From: Salinibacter sp. 10B
GTDB taxonomy: Bacteria > Bacteroidota > Rhodothermia > Rhodothermales > Salinibacteraceae
Reading direction: 5' to 3'
NCBI RefSeq assembly: GCF_002954405.1
Contig: NZ_MQWC01000004.1
Coordinates: 532,065 to 596,064, forward strand
Length of the DNA: 64,000 nt
Program-made: the position numbers and the translations under genes
The notes under the pieces: generated by a model
Told to the model about the DNA's origin: nothing
The model's database searches: none
What the model saw: the letters and a program-made list of their open reading frames with translations, nothing else
Shown here: in pieces, positions 25,190 through 34,107 of the stretch
Position numbering within the stretch: position 1 is the stretch's first letter
How the letters are laid out: each line of letters opens with the position of its first letter

Positions 25190-25528
25190 ATGAGCTTTGA
25201 CGTGGAATCCCTCTCTTCCGAAACCGTCGTCGTCCACATGGGCGAGGCCCTCGATTTTCGGAACGCCGATAGTTTCAAATCTACTTTCCAAGCCCACGTC
25301 GAAGACGGCGTCCGCAACTTCATTCTCGATTTCTCGGAGACGGAGGTGCTCGACTCTACGGGACTGGGATCCATCTTTTCGCTCTACCGCGAGATTTCCC
25401 CGGATGACGGGAAGGTGGCATTTGCAGACGTCTCTCGGCCGGTCCAGGTCGTCGTGCAACTGACCCGCACCTACAAGGTTTTTCGCCAGTTCCCGTCGGT
25501 CCAGGCCGCCAAAGAGGCTCTAGCGTGA
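25190..25528 (+). CDS. STAS-domain anti-sigma factor antagonist
   Basis: Protein of 112 residues covering one STAS domain, as in RsbV or SpoIIAA. It would bind the anti-sigma kinase when unphosphorylated and release the sigma factor. The conserved loop TEVLDSTGLGS places the phosphorylatable Ser at residue 56. The next gene, 45 bases downstream, is the matching anti-sigma kinase, then the phosphatase, so the three form a partner-switching module. No sigma factor gene is next to it. Confidence 0.88.
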   Translation: MSFDVESLSSETVVVHMGEALDFRNADSFKSTFQAHVEDGVRNFILDFSETEVLDSTGLGSIFSLYREISPDDGKVAFADVSRPVQVVVQLTRTYKVFRQFPSVQAAKEALA

Positions 25529-25573
25529 GGTCCCTTTTTCCGTAGGTCCCCCCCTGCCGGATCCCCCCATGTC

Positions 25574-26026
25574 ATGAGTACGCTTGCAAAAGAATATACC
25601 GACCTGGACCGCGCACTGGACGAGGTACGCTCAGTGCTGAAAGAGTGGTATAACGAGCAGGCTCCCTCGTCCTCTCCGTCCAGTGAGACCCTCCGCTATA
25701 CCCAACTCGTACTGCATGAATGGATCGCAAATCTCCTACAACACGGGGATTTTGGGCACCGCACCCCCGCTATCGAAATTCGCCTTAAGACCGAAAACCG
25801 GCACGTCGCTTGTGCTGTTATCGATAACTCGACGGGCTTTGACTTCGACGAGCGACTGCCCTCCCGGGATGAGGTGATGGACGAACTCCCGGAACGCGGG
25901 ATGGGCCTCCGAATCATCAACGCCTGCACGGACACCGTTTCCTACCTCCCTACAGACTCGGGGTACTATCGCTTTGAGTTCTCCATTCCTGCCGACCACG
26001 ATCCATGGCTGAGCATGCTATTTTAA
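25574..26026 (+). CDS. Anti-sigma regulatory factor (serine kinase, RsbW-like)
   Basis: Protein of 150 residues with a GHKL/HATPase fold, as in RsbW and SpoIIAB. The N-box is HEWIANLLQH (residues about 48-57), the G1-like motif DNSTGFDFDE near 117 and the G2-like ERGMGLRII near 133. It would phosphorylate the STAS protein and sequester a sigma factor or another partner. Its end overlaps the start of the downstream phosphatase gene by 22 bases, so the two are probably translationally coupled. Confidence 0.87.
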   Translation: MSTLAKEYTDLDRALDEVRSVLKEWYNEQAPSSSPSSETLRYTQLVLHEWIANLLQHGDFGHRTPAIEIRLKTENRHVACAVIDNSTGFDFDERLPSRDEVMDELPERGMGLRIINACTDTVSYLPTDSGYYRFEFSIPADHDPWLSMLF

Positions 26027-27117
26027 TCGTCGAGGACGACAGCACCGTCCGAGAGCTGTTGAAATACCGCCTCGGCAAGCACTATGAGGTCTTTACGGCC
26101 ACGAACGGGGAAGAGGCTCTGCAGGAAATCGACGATCGAATCCCCGACCTCATCATCTCGGACATCATGATGCCGAAGATGGATGGGTTTGCCCTTCAAT
26201 CGGCGCTCCAGGCCGACAAAAACACGCGCGTGATTCCGTTTATTTTCCTGACGGCGCGGGCGGATGAACCGGCCCGTCAGGAAGGGGCGCGCACTGGGGT
26301 CGACGATTACATTACAAAGCCGTTCGACATGGAGCAGCTCCTGTCCCGGGTCGAACGCCTCCTGGAGCGGGTGGAGATGTTTCAAACGCAGCTCGACGCC
26401 GAAATCGGACGAGACTTTTCCAACCGCCTTCTCCCTGATAACGTCCCGTCTGTCGAAGGCTACGAATTCTACTTTCACTCCGAGGCCCACGAGCAAGGCG
26501 GCGGGGATCTCTTCGACTGGAGCGAAACGGACGAGGGAACTTACTTCTTAACGATCGGGGACGTGATGGGCAAAGGCCTTCGGGCAAAGTTTTACGCCTA
26601 CAGCTTTCTCAGCTACGTACGCGGCACCCTCCACACGCTTCTTCAGGAGTCCTCTTCCCCTGCCGCGGTCATGGAGCACATCAACGATATGCTTCTGGAG
26701 GACGAGGTCCTGGAAGATACGTTCGCCTCCTTCCTCCTCATGCACTGGGATCCAGCGGCCCACACGGTCACCTACGCCAATGCGGGCCACTGCCGACCCG
26801 TGCTGCTTACTGAGAACGGCCCCGAGATCGTGGAGCATAGCGACCTGATTCTCGGACTCGAAGCCGATGCCTCTTTTTCGGATGCGACCCTTAGCCTCGC
26901 TCCCAATACGGCCCTCGTGGCTTATACCGACGGCCTCATGGAACTCCCGACCACGAACGGCAACATGCTGGGGGAAGATGGCGTCCTGGAGGCAACGGCC
27001 ACCGCATACGGAAGTGCCAATCCCATCGATACTCTCCATGAGACCGCCCTTGAGCACAGCAGCGAAGACTCGTTTCAAGACGATCTCCTCGTCGTGTGGC
27101 TCCAGCGAGCGAAATAG
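26005..27117 (+). CDS. Response regulator with PP2C (SpoIIE-type) phosphatase domain
   Basis: Fusion protein of 370 residues. The N-terminal receiver domain (about 1-120) has acidic EDD at 10-12, the phosphoacceptor Asp53 in ISDIMMP and Lys105 in ITKPFD. A short helical linker leads to a PP2C-like phosphatase (about 150-370) with QGGGDLFDW (Asp168), GDVMGKGLRA (Asp186) and a final DDLLVV. It would dephosphorylate the STAS antagonist when a sensor kinase activates the receiver. It is the last gene of the three-gene module; its histidine kinase is not in the window. Confidence 0.9.
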   Translation: MAEHAILIVEDDSTVRELLKYRLGKHYEVFTATNGEEALQEIDDRIPDLIISDIMMPKMDGFALQSALQADKNTRVIPFIFLTARADEPARQEGARTGVDDYITKPFDMEQLLSRVERLLERVEMFQTQLDAEIGRDFSNRLLPDNVPSVEGYEFYFHSEAHEQGGGDLFDWSETDEGTYFLTIGDVMGKGLRAKFYAYSFLSYVRGTLHTLLQESSSPAAVMEHINDMLLEDEVLEDTFASFLLMHWDPAAHTVTYANAGHCRPVLLTENGPEIVEHSDLILGLEADASFSDATLSLAPNTALVAYTDGLMELPTTNGNMLGEDGVLEATATAYGSANPIDTLHETALEHSSEDSFQDDLLVVWLQRAK

Positions 27118-27123
27118 TCCCCT

Positions 27124-27738
27124 CTACACCGTGGCTTCTCGGGATCGTCCCTCGGAGGTGGAGTCAAAACGACTCTCGTATTCGTGCTCCAGAAGGCCGA
27201 AAAGCTCTTTGTCCCAATACTCCTCATCACGATACAGGTAATCGCGAGCAGTCCCCTCTTTCTGAAAGCCCAGTCCCTTCACCAAATCGCGCCACGTCGT
27301 GTTGTACTCAAACGTCTCCGCACTTACGCGGTGAAGCTCTAGGGCTTCAAAGCAGTATTCCAGAAGGAGGCGAAGAGACTCCTTGCCGTACCCCTGCCCC
27401 CAGTACGCCCGTTCCCCAATCGTGATGCCCACCAGGGCATGGCGATTGTGCTCACTGATTTGGGTCGCGTACGCCACCCCGATCAACTCCTCTTCCACCC
27501 GGTCGTGAATCTCGAAGTGGCGGTGGCTGCGGGAGGACTCTGTGCAGAGGCGCTCGAACCGCGCCTTGAACGTCCCAAAGGACTCCTCTTCATACGGCAA
27601 TTCACTGTCGAGGCGGTTGAGCTCCGCATCATTATTCCACCGAAAGTGGGTGTGGATATTGTCCATGCGCAGCGGCATGAACCGGACTCGATCTCGTGTG
27701 AGAGGCGTCACTTGCTGAACCGGAAGTGGAGTACTCAT
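27124..27738 (-). CDS. GNAT-family acetyltransferase (RimJ/RimL-like)
   Basis: Protein of 204 residues from the N-acetyltransferase superfamily, using acetyl-CoA. The acetyl-CoA loop is seen in ERAYWGQGYGKESLRLLLEYCF, here quoted only to its core GQGYGKE, followed by LHRVSAETFEYN and LVKGLGFQKEG. This arrangement is typical of RimJ/RimL and related enzymes that acetylate protein N-termini, antibiotics or small amines. The substrate cannot be told from the sequence. It converges on the phosphatase gene with six bases between the ends. Confidence 0.82.
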   Translation of the reverse strand: MSTPLPVQQVTPLTRDRVRFMPLRMDNIHTHFRWNNDAELNRLDSELPYEEESFGTFKARFERLCTESSRSHRHFEIHDRVEEELIGVAYATQISEHNRHALVGITIGERAYWGQGYGKESLRLLLEYCFEALELHRVSAETFEYNTTWRDLVKGLGFQKEGTARDYLYRDEEYWDKELFGLLEHEYESRFDSTSEGRSREATV

Positions 27739-27828
27739 AAAGCAGGAAGCGCTTCCAAATGCAATGCTATCGAATAGGTGCTTTCGTTCCCAACGATGCC
27801 GATCCCGTCATTCAACGATGAGCTTTTG

Positions 27829-29265
27829 CTACTGCCCCCTTCCTACCCCAGAGTCCCGCAACTTGCGTGCCCGTTCTCGGAGTGCCGAACGGTCAATTTT
27901 GAGCCCGTTCGTCTCGATCGATTGGGGGAGAGAATGAAATGCATCCGGTATTTTGAATCCAGGAAGGGACCGCCGCAACTGGACCTCAAGGTCCGAAATT
28001 GTCCCGCCGTCCGCAAGGCGGACAAATGCAACCGGGCGTTGTCCATACTCCTCATCCGGCACCGGCACCACAACGGCCCGCTCTACTTCACCGAGCCGCT
28101 CTAGAGTAGATTCAACCTCCTCCGGCTGGATGTTTTCCCCCCCCGACACGAACATCCGATCAAGGCGACCACGTACGTGCACTCGCCCACTGGCATCGAT
28201 TTGCCCCCGATCACCCGTCTGATACCAGCCGTCGTCGGTGAAGGGGGCCTCGATCCCGTCTTCCGTCACGTAGCCCTGAAAGAGGGGCGCTCCTGCCACC
28301 TGGATTTCCTCATCGACAATGCGAAGGCGACGATGGGGCAACCGGCGACCTGCCGTGAAAAGATCGGCCTGTGGATCGCCCGGAGCCGTGGTCGTCACCT
28401 GAGAGGCCATCTCCGTGCATCCGTAGCTGGTCAGGAGCGGCCACCCCCGGTCATGCCCCCGACGCAGGAGTGCGTCGGGGATTGGACCGCCCCCCAGCAG
28501 AACGCCCCGAAGTGACGACGGGGGAGCTCCCCTCGTAGCCTCTAGTATGCGGCGGAGCTGAGTCGCCACCAGCGAAACGTGTGTCGCCTCCATTGCTCGA
28601 AGCGACTCGTGCAGCGGTGGTTCGTCTCGTGGAAGAGCGACGGCCCCTCCGGCGAGGGCACAGCGGATAAGAATGGCCAGACCACCGACATGGTACAGCG
28701 GAAGTGACAGCAGCCAGCGGTCGCCTCGCCGCACTGGCAAATTTGCGTTCGATCCCTTTGCACTGAACCGGTGATTGGCCCAGGTGTGAAGGGCTGCTTT
28801 CGGCTTCCCGGTACTGCCAGACGTAAAGAGAATGGTGGCAGGCCGATCGTCGGACCCCTCCCGAGCCGGGGTCGTCGCCTGCTGCGCTCCCTCCCTCTGC
28901 ACGAACGCCTCCGGGGAGAACACAGCAAGATCGGACGAGCCGGCGTCAATCTGGTCCCCTGACGTAATGAGGACGGAGCACCCCACCTGTTGCGCTCGTT
29001 GTACGGCTGCTTCGGCCGGCACGCGGGTGCTGATTGGCACGGCAACCGCTCCTTTCTGCCACAACGACCACAGCAGAACGATCATAGACGTTTTGTTCGG
29101 AAGCCGGAGACCGACTCGGGTCCCCTTCTCAATGTTGTGGGTCGATAGTTGGGGAATTGTTTTTGCAATAACGGAACCAAGACCGCCGTAGGTCCACCGC
29201 TTCTTCGATGTCAAAAGGGCGGGCACATCGGGATGTGCCTGGGCATGCCGAAAAACCGGAATCAT
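27829..29265 (-). CDS. menE: o-Succinylbenzoate-CoA ligase
   Basis: Activates o-succinylbenzoate with ATP and CoA in menaquinone synthesis. The AMP-binding motif ILFTSGSTGKPKAA is present, with YGCTEM further on and the C-terminal hinge GRLDRMFVSGGENIQPEE. From the ATG at 29265 the protein has 478 residues; an upstream TTG at 29292 would place the start inside a conserved intergenic repeat and is rejected. It is the last gene of the men block and is separated from menC by a gap that holds two copies of that repeat. The adenylate-forming fold is certain; the substrate is inferred from the neighbours. Confidence 0.9.
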   Translation of the reverse strand: MIPVFRHAQAHPDVPALLTSKKRWTYGGLGSVIAKTIPQLSTHNIEKGTRVGLRLPNKTSMIVLLWSLWQKGAVAVPISTRVPAEAAVQRAQQVGCSVLITSGDQIDAGSSDLAVFSPEAFVQREGAQQATTPAREGSDDRPATILFTSGSTGKPKAALHTWANHRFSAKGSNANLPVRRGDRWLLSLPLYHVGGLAILIRCALAGGAVALPRDEPPLHESLRAMEATHVSLVATQLRRILEATRGAPPSSLRGVLLGGGPIPDALLRRGHDRGWPLLTSYGCTEMASQVTTTAPGDPQADLFTAGRRLPHRRLRIVDEEIQVAGAPLFQGYVTEDGIEAPFTDDGWYQTGDRGQIDASGRVHVRGRLDRMFVSGGENIQPEEVESTLERLGEVERAVVVPVPDEEYGQRPVAFVRLADGGTISDLEVQLRRSLPGFKIPDAFHSLPQSIETNGLKIDRSALRERARKLRDSGVGRGQ

Positions 29266-29449
29266 CTCAGTACGGTTTGTGCTATAGTGCAAAGTACGTG
29301 CGGCACACTGTCAAGTAGCTCCTCACAGGAAACAAACAGCCTCTTTCGTTGCACTAGGCCAGCTAGATGACCTGAAGTGACGGGGGACCATTTCTGTCAA
29401 TTGGAGGAGAAGTCACGTGTCATTGAAAAATAGCATCACGCGTTCTCAG
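29264..29449 (-). repeat. Intergenic repeat, copy A (menC-menE gap)
   Basis: Diverged repeat of about 185 bases related to the copy at 31933-32082. Its minus-strand core TACTTTGCACTATAG (29282-29296) ends 16 bases before the menE start codon. The far end (about 29403-29449) matches the same end of the other copy around CACGTGTCAT and ACGCGTTCTCAG. The unit is bounded on both sides by TCTCAG. The core may act as a promoter for menE, but no properly spaced -35 box was found. Confidence 0.55.
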
Positions 29450-29485
29450 TAGGACTTGATCTATAGCGCAAAGTACCCGTAGTGT
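29443..29485 (-). repeat. Truncated intergenic repeat, copy B
   Basis: The core recurs as TACTTTGCGCTATAG on the minus strand (29461-29475), with the same flank leading into CTGAGA. It directly abuts copy A, so the two look like a partial tandem. The rest of the unit is not recognisable in the 113 bases up to menC, which otherwise hold nothing I can name. Confidence 0.5.
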
Positions 29486-29598
29486 CCTGGATGCATCCCC
29501 TTTTCAAGAAAATACCCCCTCCTCCAACTCTCTCAATCCCAAAGCCTACCCAATCGAACGGTGATCGTACAATACTCCCAGCCGACTGAAGGAAGCTG

Positions 29599-30681
29599 CT
29601 ATTCAACTGCCTCTATTGGCTGAAGACGTGTACTCATGACCGTCGACGCAAATCCCGCCTCGACCGAGACCTCTGCCGTATCCATCGACAGACGGGGGGA
29701 GAGCACATCCGTTTCCAATCGGGAGTACGTGGACAATCCTGCAGGGACCTCCGAAAAGACGGCCGCTAACGCTACTAGCATGCGCGTGCCTACCCCCGAC
29801 TCATACGCGGCACTGAAGACCGGGGTGGCGCCGGCATTCAGGGCATGAATACTCCAGCGTCGCACAAGGCGGATCCCCCCCAGCAGCATGGGCTTGAGGA
29901 CGACGGCAGCAACCTCCTCCAGTTCGTCGAGCATCCCCGGTCCTCCCTCCCGCGTGGTTTCGTCAATCGCCACTGGCATCCCCGTCGCATCTACGAACGC
30001 CGAAAGCCGATCTGCCTGTTCCAGCGGCTCTTCGATATACTCCACCGGTACGTCCTCGATGCGCTCCGCAAAGGCCACCGCCTGCTCGTAGGTCCAGGCC
30101 CGATTGGCGTCCAAGCGCAACGAAATCGCTTCTCCAAGGACCTCTGAAAGCGCCCGCACACGGGCTGCATCCTTCTCAATAGAATGCCGTCCCACCTTTA
30201 GTTTTACCGCCTGAAATCCGGCCGCTTGATACTGCTCGGCGACCTCGGAGAGGGTCGACTCATCATCGGCGATCAATGCATTGATCGGGACCGACTGTGG
30301 GCCCCCACCCAGCGCTGCCGAAACTGTTGTGTCCTGCTGATCCGCCCACAACTCAGCAATCGCGCTCGTCACCGCAAACTGAACAGAGGGCGGCTCTGCA
30401 TCTCCCGCCTGTCGGCGAAGCACGTCGTCAATCACCGAATCCATCAACTCCACCCCGGAAAGTTCTTCAGCCCGTCGACGAAGGTGGTGCGTCGCCTCGT
30501 CCAGCGTCTCCGTACTGAAGCCGGGCAGTGGAGCCGCTTCTCCCCACCCGACCGCTCCGTCCGCGCTCTCCAGGCGCAGTAACAGGCCCCGCCGCTCGTG
30601 CAGCGTGCGGGGCCCCAACGCGAGAGGAGTCCTCAGCGGCAGTGCATACCGAAAGCAATCCGCAGTAGCTATGGTCGTCAT
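29599..30681 (-). CDS. menC: o-Succinylbenzoate synthase
   Basis: Enolase-superfamily enzyme that dehydrates SHCHC to o-succinylbenzoate in menaquinone synthesis. The start at 30681 (MTTIATADCFRYALPL) leaves 25 bases after menA and gives 360 residues; a longer frame would run into menA. Catalytic features are the AVKLKVGRH motif (KxK), LRLDANRAW, YIEEPLE and the IDETTRE metal-ligand region. It lies between menA and menE on the same strand. The superfamily assignment is firm; the reaction is inferred from context and motif spacing. Confidence 0.9.
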   Translation of the reverse strand: MTTIATADCFRYALPLRTPLALGPRTLHERRGLLLRLESADGAVGWGEAAPLPGFSTETLDEATHHLRRRAEELSGVELMDSVIDDVLRRQAGDAEPPSVQFAVTSAIAELWADQQDTTVSAALGGGPQSVPINALIADDESTLSEVAEQYQAAGFQAVKLKVGRHSIEKDAARVRALSEVLGEAISLRLDANRAWTYEQAVAFAERIEDVPVEYIEEPLEQADRLSAFVDATGMPVAIDETTREGGPGMLDELEEVAAVVLKPMLLGGIRLVRRWSIHALNAGATPVFSAAYESGVGTRMLVALAAVFSEVPAGLSTYSRLETDVLSPRLSMDTAEVSVEAGFASTVMSTRLQPIEAVE

Positions 30682-30706
30682 TGTGCCAAGGACGTGGGAG
30701 CGGTTG

Positions 30707-31588
30707 TTAAAGATTCCACCCAAGAGAAAACAGCACGGCCCAGAGGGCCAGAAGTTGTCCGGTCGTCGCCAGTAGCGCATTCAGAGCGTCCGGATCCGTG
30801 GCCCGTAGCATCGTCCGGGCCGCCCCCACCGCAAACGGAATGAGGCCGAGGGTCAACAGACTCCACCAGTGTCCCCCCGTCCAGACCGACAACCCAACCG
30901 GCAGGAGAACGGCGCCGAGAAGACATCCCCCGTACAATATCCGCCCAACCCCGCGGCCGAGTCGCACAACGAGGGTCCGTTTTCCTGCTTCGCGATCATT
31001 AGGCGCATCCCGTACATTGTTTACCAGCAGGATGCCGACCGAAAAGAGGCCCGGACCAGCCCCGGCAACAATCACCTCGGGCGAGCACGAGAGAACTTGC
31101 ACGTAGTAGGTTCCTGCTACCGCCACAGGCCCAAAAAAGACGAAGACGGCAAGGTCGGCCAGCCCAAGCGCAGCAAGGGAGTACGGCCCGGCTGTATACC
31201 AAAAGGCCGTCCCGATCGAGGCCATTCCAATGATGAGAATGGGGAGTCCTCCCCGATAAATGAGATACCCCCCGGCCGCAACGGCGGCGACAAAAACCGC
31301 CACGGTGGCGCGTCGCATCGCCTCCGGGGTCGCAAGTCCGGCCTGCGTCACGCGCATCGGTCCCGTTCGGTCCTCCGTATCGGCGCCCTGCAAATAGTCG
31401 GTGTAGTCGTTATGGTAGTTGACGCCAATCTGAATGAGAGCGGCACTGCACACCGTGAGACTCGCGGCCAGCCAATGCCCGCCTCCGGCTTCTATCGCCA
31501 TCGCCGTTCCCACAAGGACTGGCGCCAATGAAGCCGCCAGCGTCTTGGGACGAGCAGCCAGAATCCAGACTCGAAGTGACTCCCACAT
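30707..31588 (-). CDS. menA: 1,4-Dihydroxy-2-naphthoate polyprenyltransferase
   Basis: UbiA-family membrane enzyme that attaches the isoprenoid side chain to dihydroxynaphthoate. The 293 residues form eight to nine membrane segments. The two Asp-rich metal-binding motifs are NYHNDYTDYLQG with GADTEDRTG, and NNVRDAPNDREAG followed by KRTLVVRLG. It lies between menC (25 bases downstream) and menD, from which it is separated by 548 bases carrying repeats. The start ATG at 31588 gives a normal MenA N-terminus. Confidence 0.92.
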   Translation of the reverse strand: MWESLRVWILAARPKTLAASLAPVLVGTAMAIEAGGGHWLAASLTVCSAALIQIGVNYHNDYTDYLQGADTEDRTGPMRVTQAGLATPEAMRRATVAVFVAAVAAGGYLIYRGGLPILIIGMASIGTAFWYTAGPYSLAALGLADLAVFVFFGPVAVAGTYYVQVLSCSPEVIVAGAGPGLFSVGILLVNNVRDAPNDREAGKRTLVVRLGRGVGRILYGGCLLGAVLLPVGLSVWTGGHWWSLLTLGLIPFAVGAARTMLRATDPDALNALLATTGQLLALWAVLFSLGWNL

Positions 31589-31793
31589 GTTCGAAGTACC
31601 GTCAAGTGAACAGGTTTTCTACAAAAACGTCTCGCGTGAGGCCAGATGCGACTGTCTTCCACAGCACGCAGCCGGCTGAGGTCCGTGCAAAAAATGGAGG
31701 GAAGTCCCCCGATGGCCGTAATACTGCCGAGCCGCGCCGCATTTTCAATACAGCGCTCTCGATCGTCGAAACTGAGAAGCTGTTTTGATTACG

Positions 31794-31932
31794 TACGCTG
31801 TGAGTCCGGCAAGACGCACCGACTGCGGACCCGCTCCTCCCCGCCGGGGAGGCAGTCGTATACGCTCCGATTTCCTTCCGGTCTACGGTCCCATCGGCAT
31901 CGGATCCGGAGACGGACGTTGATGAAAACAGG
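31794..31932. repeat. Intergenic repeat R, copy 1 (menD-menA gap)
   Basis: A 139-base sequence that recurs at 39712-39843. Shared blocks include GAGT-C/T-C/T-GGCA near the left end, ATACGCTCC, ATCGGCATCGG and a terminal ATGAAAACAGG, in the same order and orientation. Both copies lie between minus-strand genes and neither codes for protein. The element directly abuts the other repeat (copy C) on its right. The bases from 31589 to 31793, towards menA, show nothing recognisable. Confidence 0.6.
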
Positions 31933-32082
31933 TTCTGAGAACGGCTTGTGCTATAGTGTAAAGTATGTGCAGCGCTTCAGAAGTAAGTTCCTTCCAAGAA
32001 AATGGCAGGAGCGACGGTGGTGCCTTTTTCTCGGTGGAGGGAGATGCACATGTCATCGACACATTGCACAACGCATTCTGAG
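31933..32082 (-). repeat. Intergenic repeat, copy C (menD-menA gap)
   Basis: Related to copy A at 29264-29449. The minus-strand core reads TACTTTACACTATAG (31951-31965) with matching flanks CACAAGCCG and TTCTCAG. The far end matches around CACATGTCAT and ACGCATTCTGAG. The unit is bounded by TTCTGAG at 31933-31939 and 32076-32082. It lies 55 bases downstream of the menD stop. Confidence 0.55.
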
Positions 32083-32136
32083 CGCCGCCATCGGGCCGCA
32101 TCACAGGCTTCCAACAGCCCAACAAAAGGAATCCGG

Positions 32137-33927
32137 TTAGCAAGCGTCGTCGACACCTGTCCCCCCACCCACGACATCCGCAACCGCCTTCTCAATCTGC
32201 TCGTGAATCTGCCGATTGCTCTCTCGTTCAGTTTTGACTTCGAGAATCGTCGGCTCGCCAGCATCACAGGCGTGTCGATAGGCCTCGATGAAGGCCGAAC
32301 GCGAATCCGGTCGATGGTACGCAAGGGTAAACGTCTCTGCTACAGCTTCGAAGTCCCGGTGCTGAGGCGTCGTAAAGTGGGGATCAAACACATCGTCGTA
32401 TTCCTGAATGGGTAGGAAATGAAAAATTCCGCCCCCATTGTTGTTCAGAACAACCACCACTACCGGCCGGTCTTGAAGCAGGGCCAAACTGTTGAGATCG
32501 TGCCACAACGCCAGGTCGCCAATCAGCAACGTGACGCCCCCCTTTTGGGCCTCGGCCAGGCCCGCCGCCGTGGCAACCGTCCCGTCAATCCCACTCGCCC
32601 CCCGATTGGCGTACACCGGCACGGCCGACCCAGCGGTAGAGGCATGTCGGTTCAAATCGCGGACGGGCATGCTGCTGGCCGCCATGAGTGCGTGATCGGA
32701 CGGCACCTGCCGGGAAAGCAGTGTCGCGACGGACGGCTCCGTCAGGGCCTCGGACTGGGCGTGCTCCTCCACCACCGCCGCCGCCCGTGTGTTGGCTCGC
32801 TCCCAGGCCATCTGCCAGTGAGAGGGTTCGGGAACCGCCCCTACCCGTGCCAGCAACTGTTCTACGAACGAGGCCACGTCGGCCTCCACGTGGTGCGTGC
32901 CCCGATGATCCGGATCAATGCGCGAGGGATCGGGGCGCACGACTGCCCACACGTCCGGATTGGCATCGCGAAGAAAGAGACGAAGCCGCTTCGATGTAAA
33001 CCGCCCTCCCACCTGTACCACTGCCTCGGGACGCTGGGTCTTCTGAAAGTCGTCCGATGTAAGAATCAGATCCCCAAAGGCACAGCGATCAGCACGCGAT
33101 TCAGGTCCCAGACGAAGGCGAGACGTAATATCGGGGAGAAGCGGCCATCCCAGACGCGCGGCGAGGCGACGAGTTGCCTTCACGTCAGCCTCTCGGTCCA
33201 AACGCCCGGCTACGACAAGCCCGTCAAGCCCCCCCTCTACGGCCGATGCCACCGCGTCCACGTCGGGGGCAGACGCGGACGGTACAGGGGTCGGATACGT
33301 CGTAAATGGCGTCTCCTCGCGGGCCCAGTCGGCCACCGGATCAGGCACTTCAATTGACCGATCCGATTCGACGGGCTCCAGGGGTTTTCGGAACCCGCAG
33401 TTCAGGTGAACGGGTCCGGCCGGCACCCGACGCGACTGATGTACAGCTTGATTGGTGGTTGTCAGCACGTACGCCGGATCCACCTCCACAGACGGCGGCG
33501 GTACGTCGACCTGCCAGCGCACGTAGTCGCCAAAGATCTTCACCTGATCGATCGTCTGATTGGCCCCGGTGTCCCGCAGCTCCGGCGGCCGATCAGCCGT
33601 AAGGAGCAGCATCGGCACGCCATCGACAGACGCCTCCACCACTGCCGGCTGCCCGTTTGCCACGGCCGTTCCGGAGGTGGTAATCCACGCCGCCGGCCGC
33701 TGGGTGGCCCGGCCGTACCCAAGCGTCGCAAACGCCGTCCCTCGCTCATCTACGTGCAAAACGACGCGGGCCTCAGGATGCCGAACTGCGGATACGGTAA
33801 GGGGTGTTGACCGGGAGCCGGGGGCCACAAAAAACGTGTCGACCCCGTTTCGGACCAGCTCCTCTATAAGAAGTTGGGTCCAGAGATACGTGACATTTGG
33901 GGCGTCGAGCGGATCGTAAGCCATCAT
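32137..33927 (-). CDS. menD: 2-Succinyl-5-enolpyruvyl-6-hydroxy-3-cyclohexene-1-carboxylate synthase
   Basis: Thiamine-diphosphate enzyme that joins 2-oxoglutarate to isochorismate, committing it to menaquinone. The 596 residues have normal MenD length. The N-terminus FVAPGSRSTPLT is diagnostic, with the conserved Glu in VDERGTAFATLG. The cofactor site is in LLIGDLALWHDLNSL and LNNNGGGIFHFLP. Met codons at 33927 and 33924 are both possible starts. It lies 180 bases after menF on the same strand and is followed by the repeat-filled gap before menA. Confidence 0.95.
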   Translation of the reverse strand: MMAYDPLDAPNVTYLWTQLLIEELVRNGVDTFFVAPGSRSTPLTVSAVRHPEARVVLHVDERGTAFATLGYGRATQRPAAWITTSGTAVANGQPAVVEASVDGVPMLLLTADRPPELRDTGANQTIDQVKIFGDYVRWQVDVPPPSVEVDPAYVLTTTNQAVHQSRRVPAGPVHLNCGFRKPLEPVESDRSIEVPDPVADWAREETPFTTYPTPVPSASAPDVDAVASAVEGGLDGLVVAGRLDREADVKATRRLAARLGWPLLPDITSRLRLGPESRADRCAFGDLILTSDDFQKTQRPEAVVQVGGRFTSKRLRLFLRDANPDVWAVVRPDPSRIDPDHRGTHHVEADVASFVEQLLARVGAVPEPSHWQMAWERANTRAAAVVEEHAQSEALTEPSVATLLSRQVPSDHALMAASSMPVRDLNRHASTAGSAVPVYANRGASGIDGTVATAAGLAEAQKGGVTLLIGDLALWHDLNSLALLQDRPVVVVVLNNNGGGIFHFLPIQEYDDVFDPHFTTPQHRDFEAVAETFTLAYHRPDSRSAFIEAYRHACDAGEPTILEVKTERESNRQIHEQIEKAVADVVGGGTGVDDAC

Positions 33928-34107
33928 CGAAACTCAGTGACCGTGTATGACGACTCGTTCGGATTCGGTCACTGCTCAGTGTGCATCTTAACGAGAGAAC
34001 GCGGACTGGCGGAAGGAGACGACGCTTTCGAAAAACGCCATATTCGTAACCGGAGCATACCTGACGAGGGCTGACCGGTCCCCCGTACGGGGCAGATGCG
34101 GACGCCA

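Noticed and set aside
29266-29292. Upstream TTG start for menE at 29292
   Set aside because: It would place the first nine codons inside the conserved repeat core, and the ATG at 29265 matches the usual start of the family.
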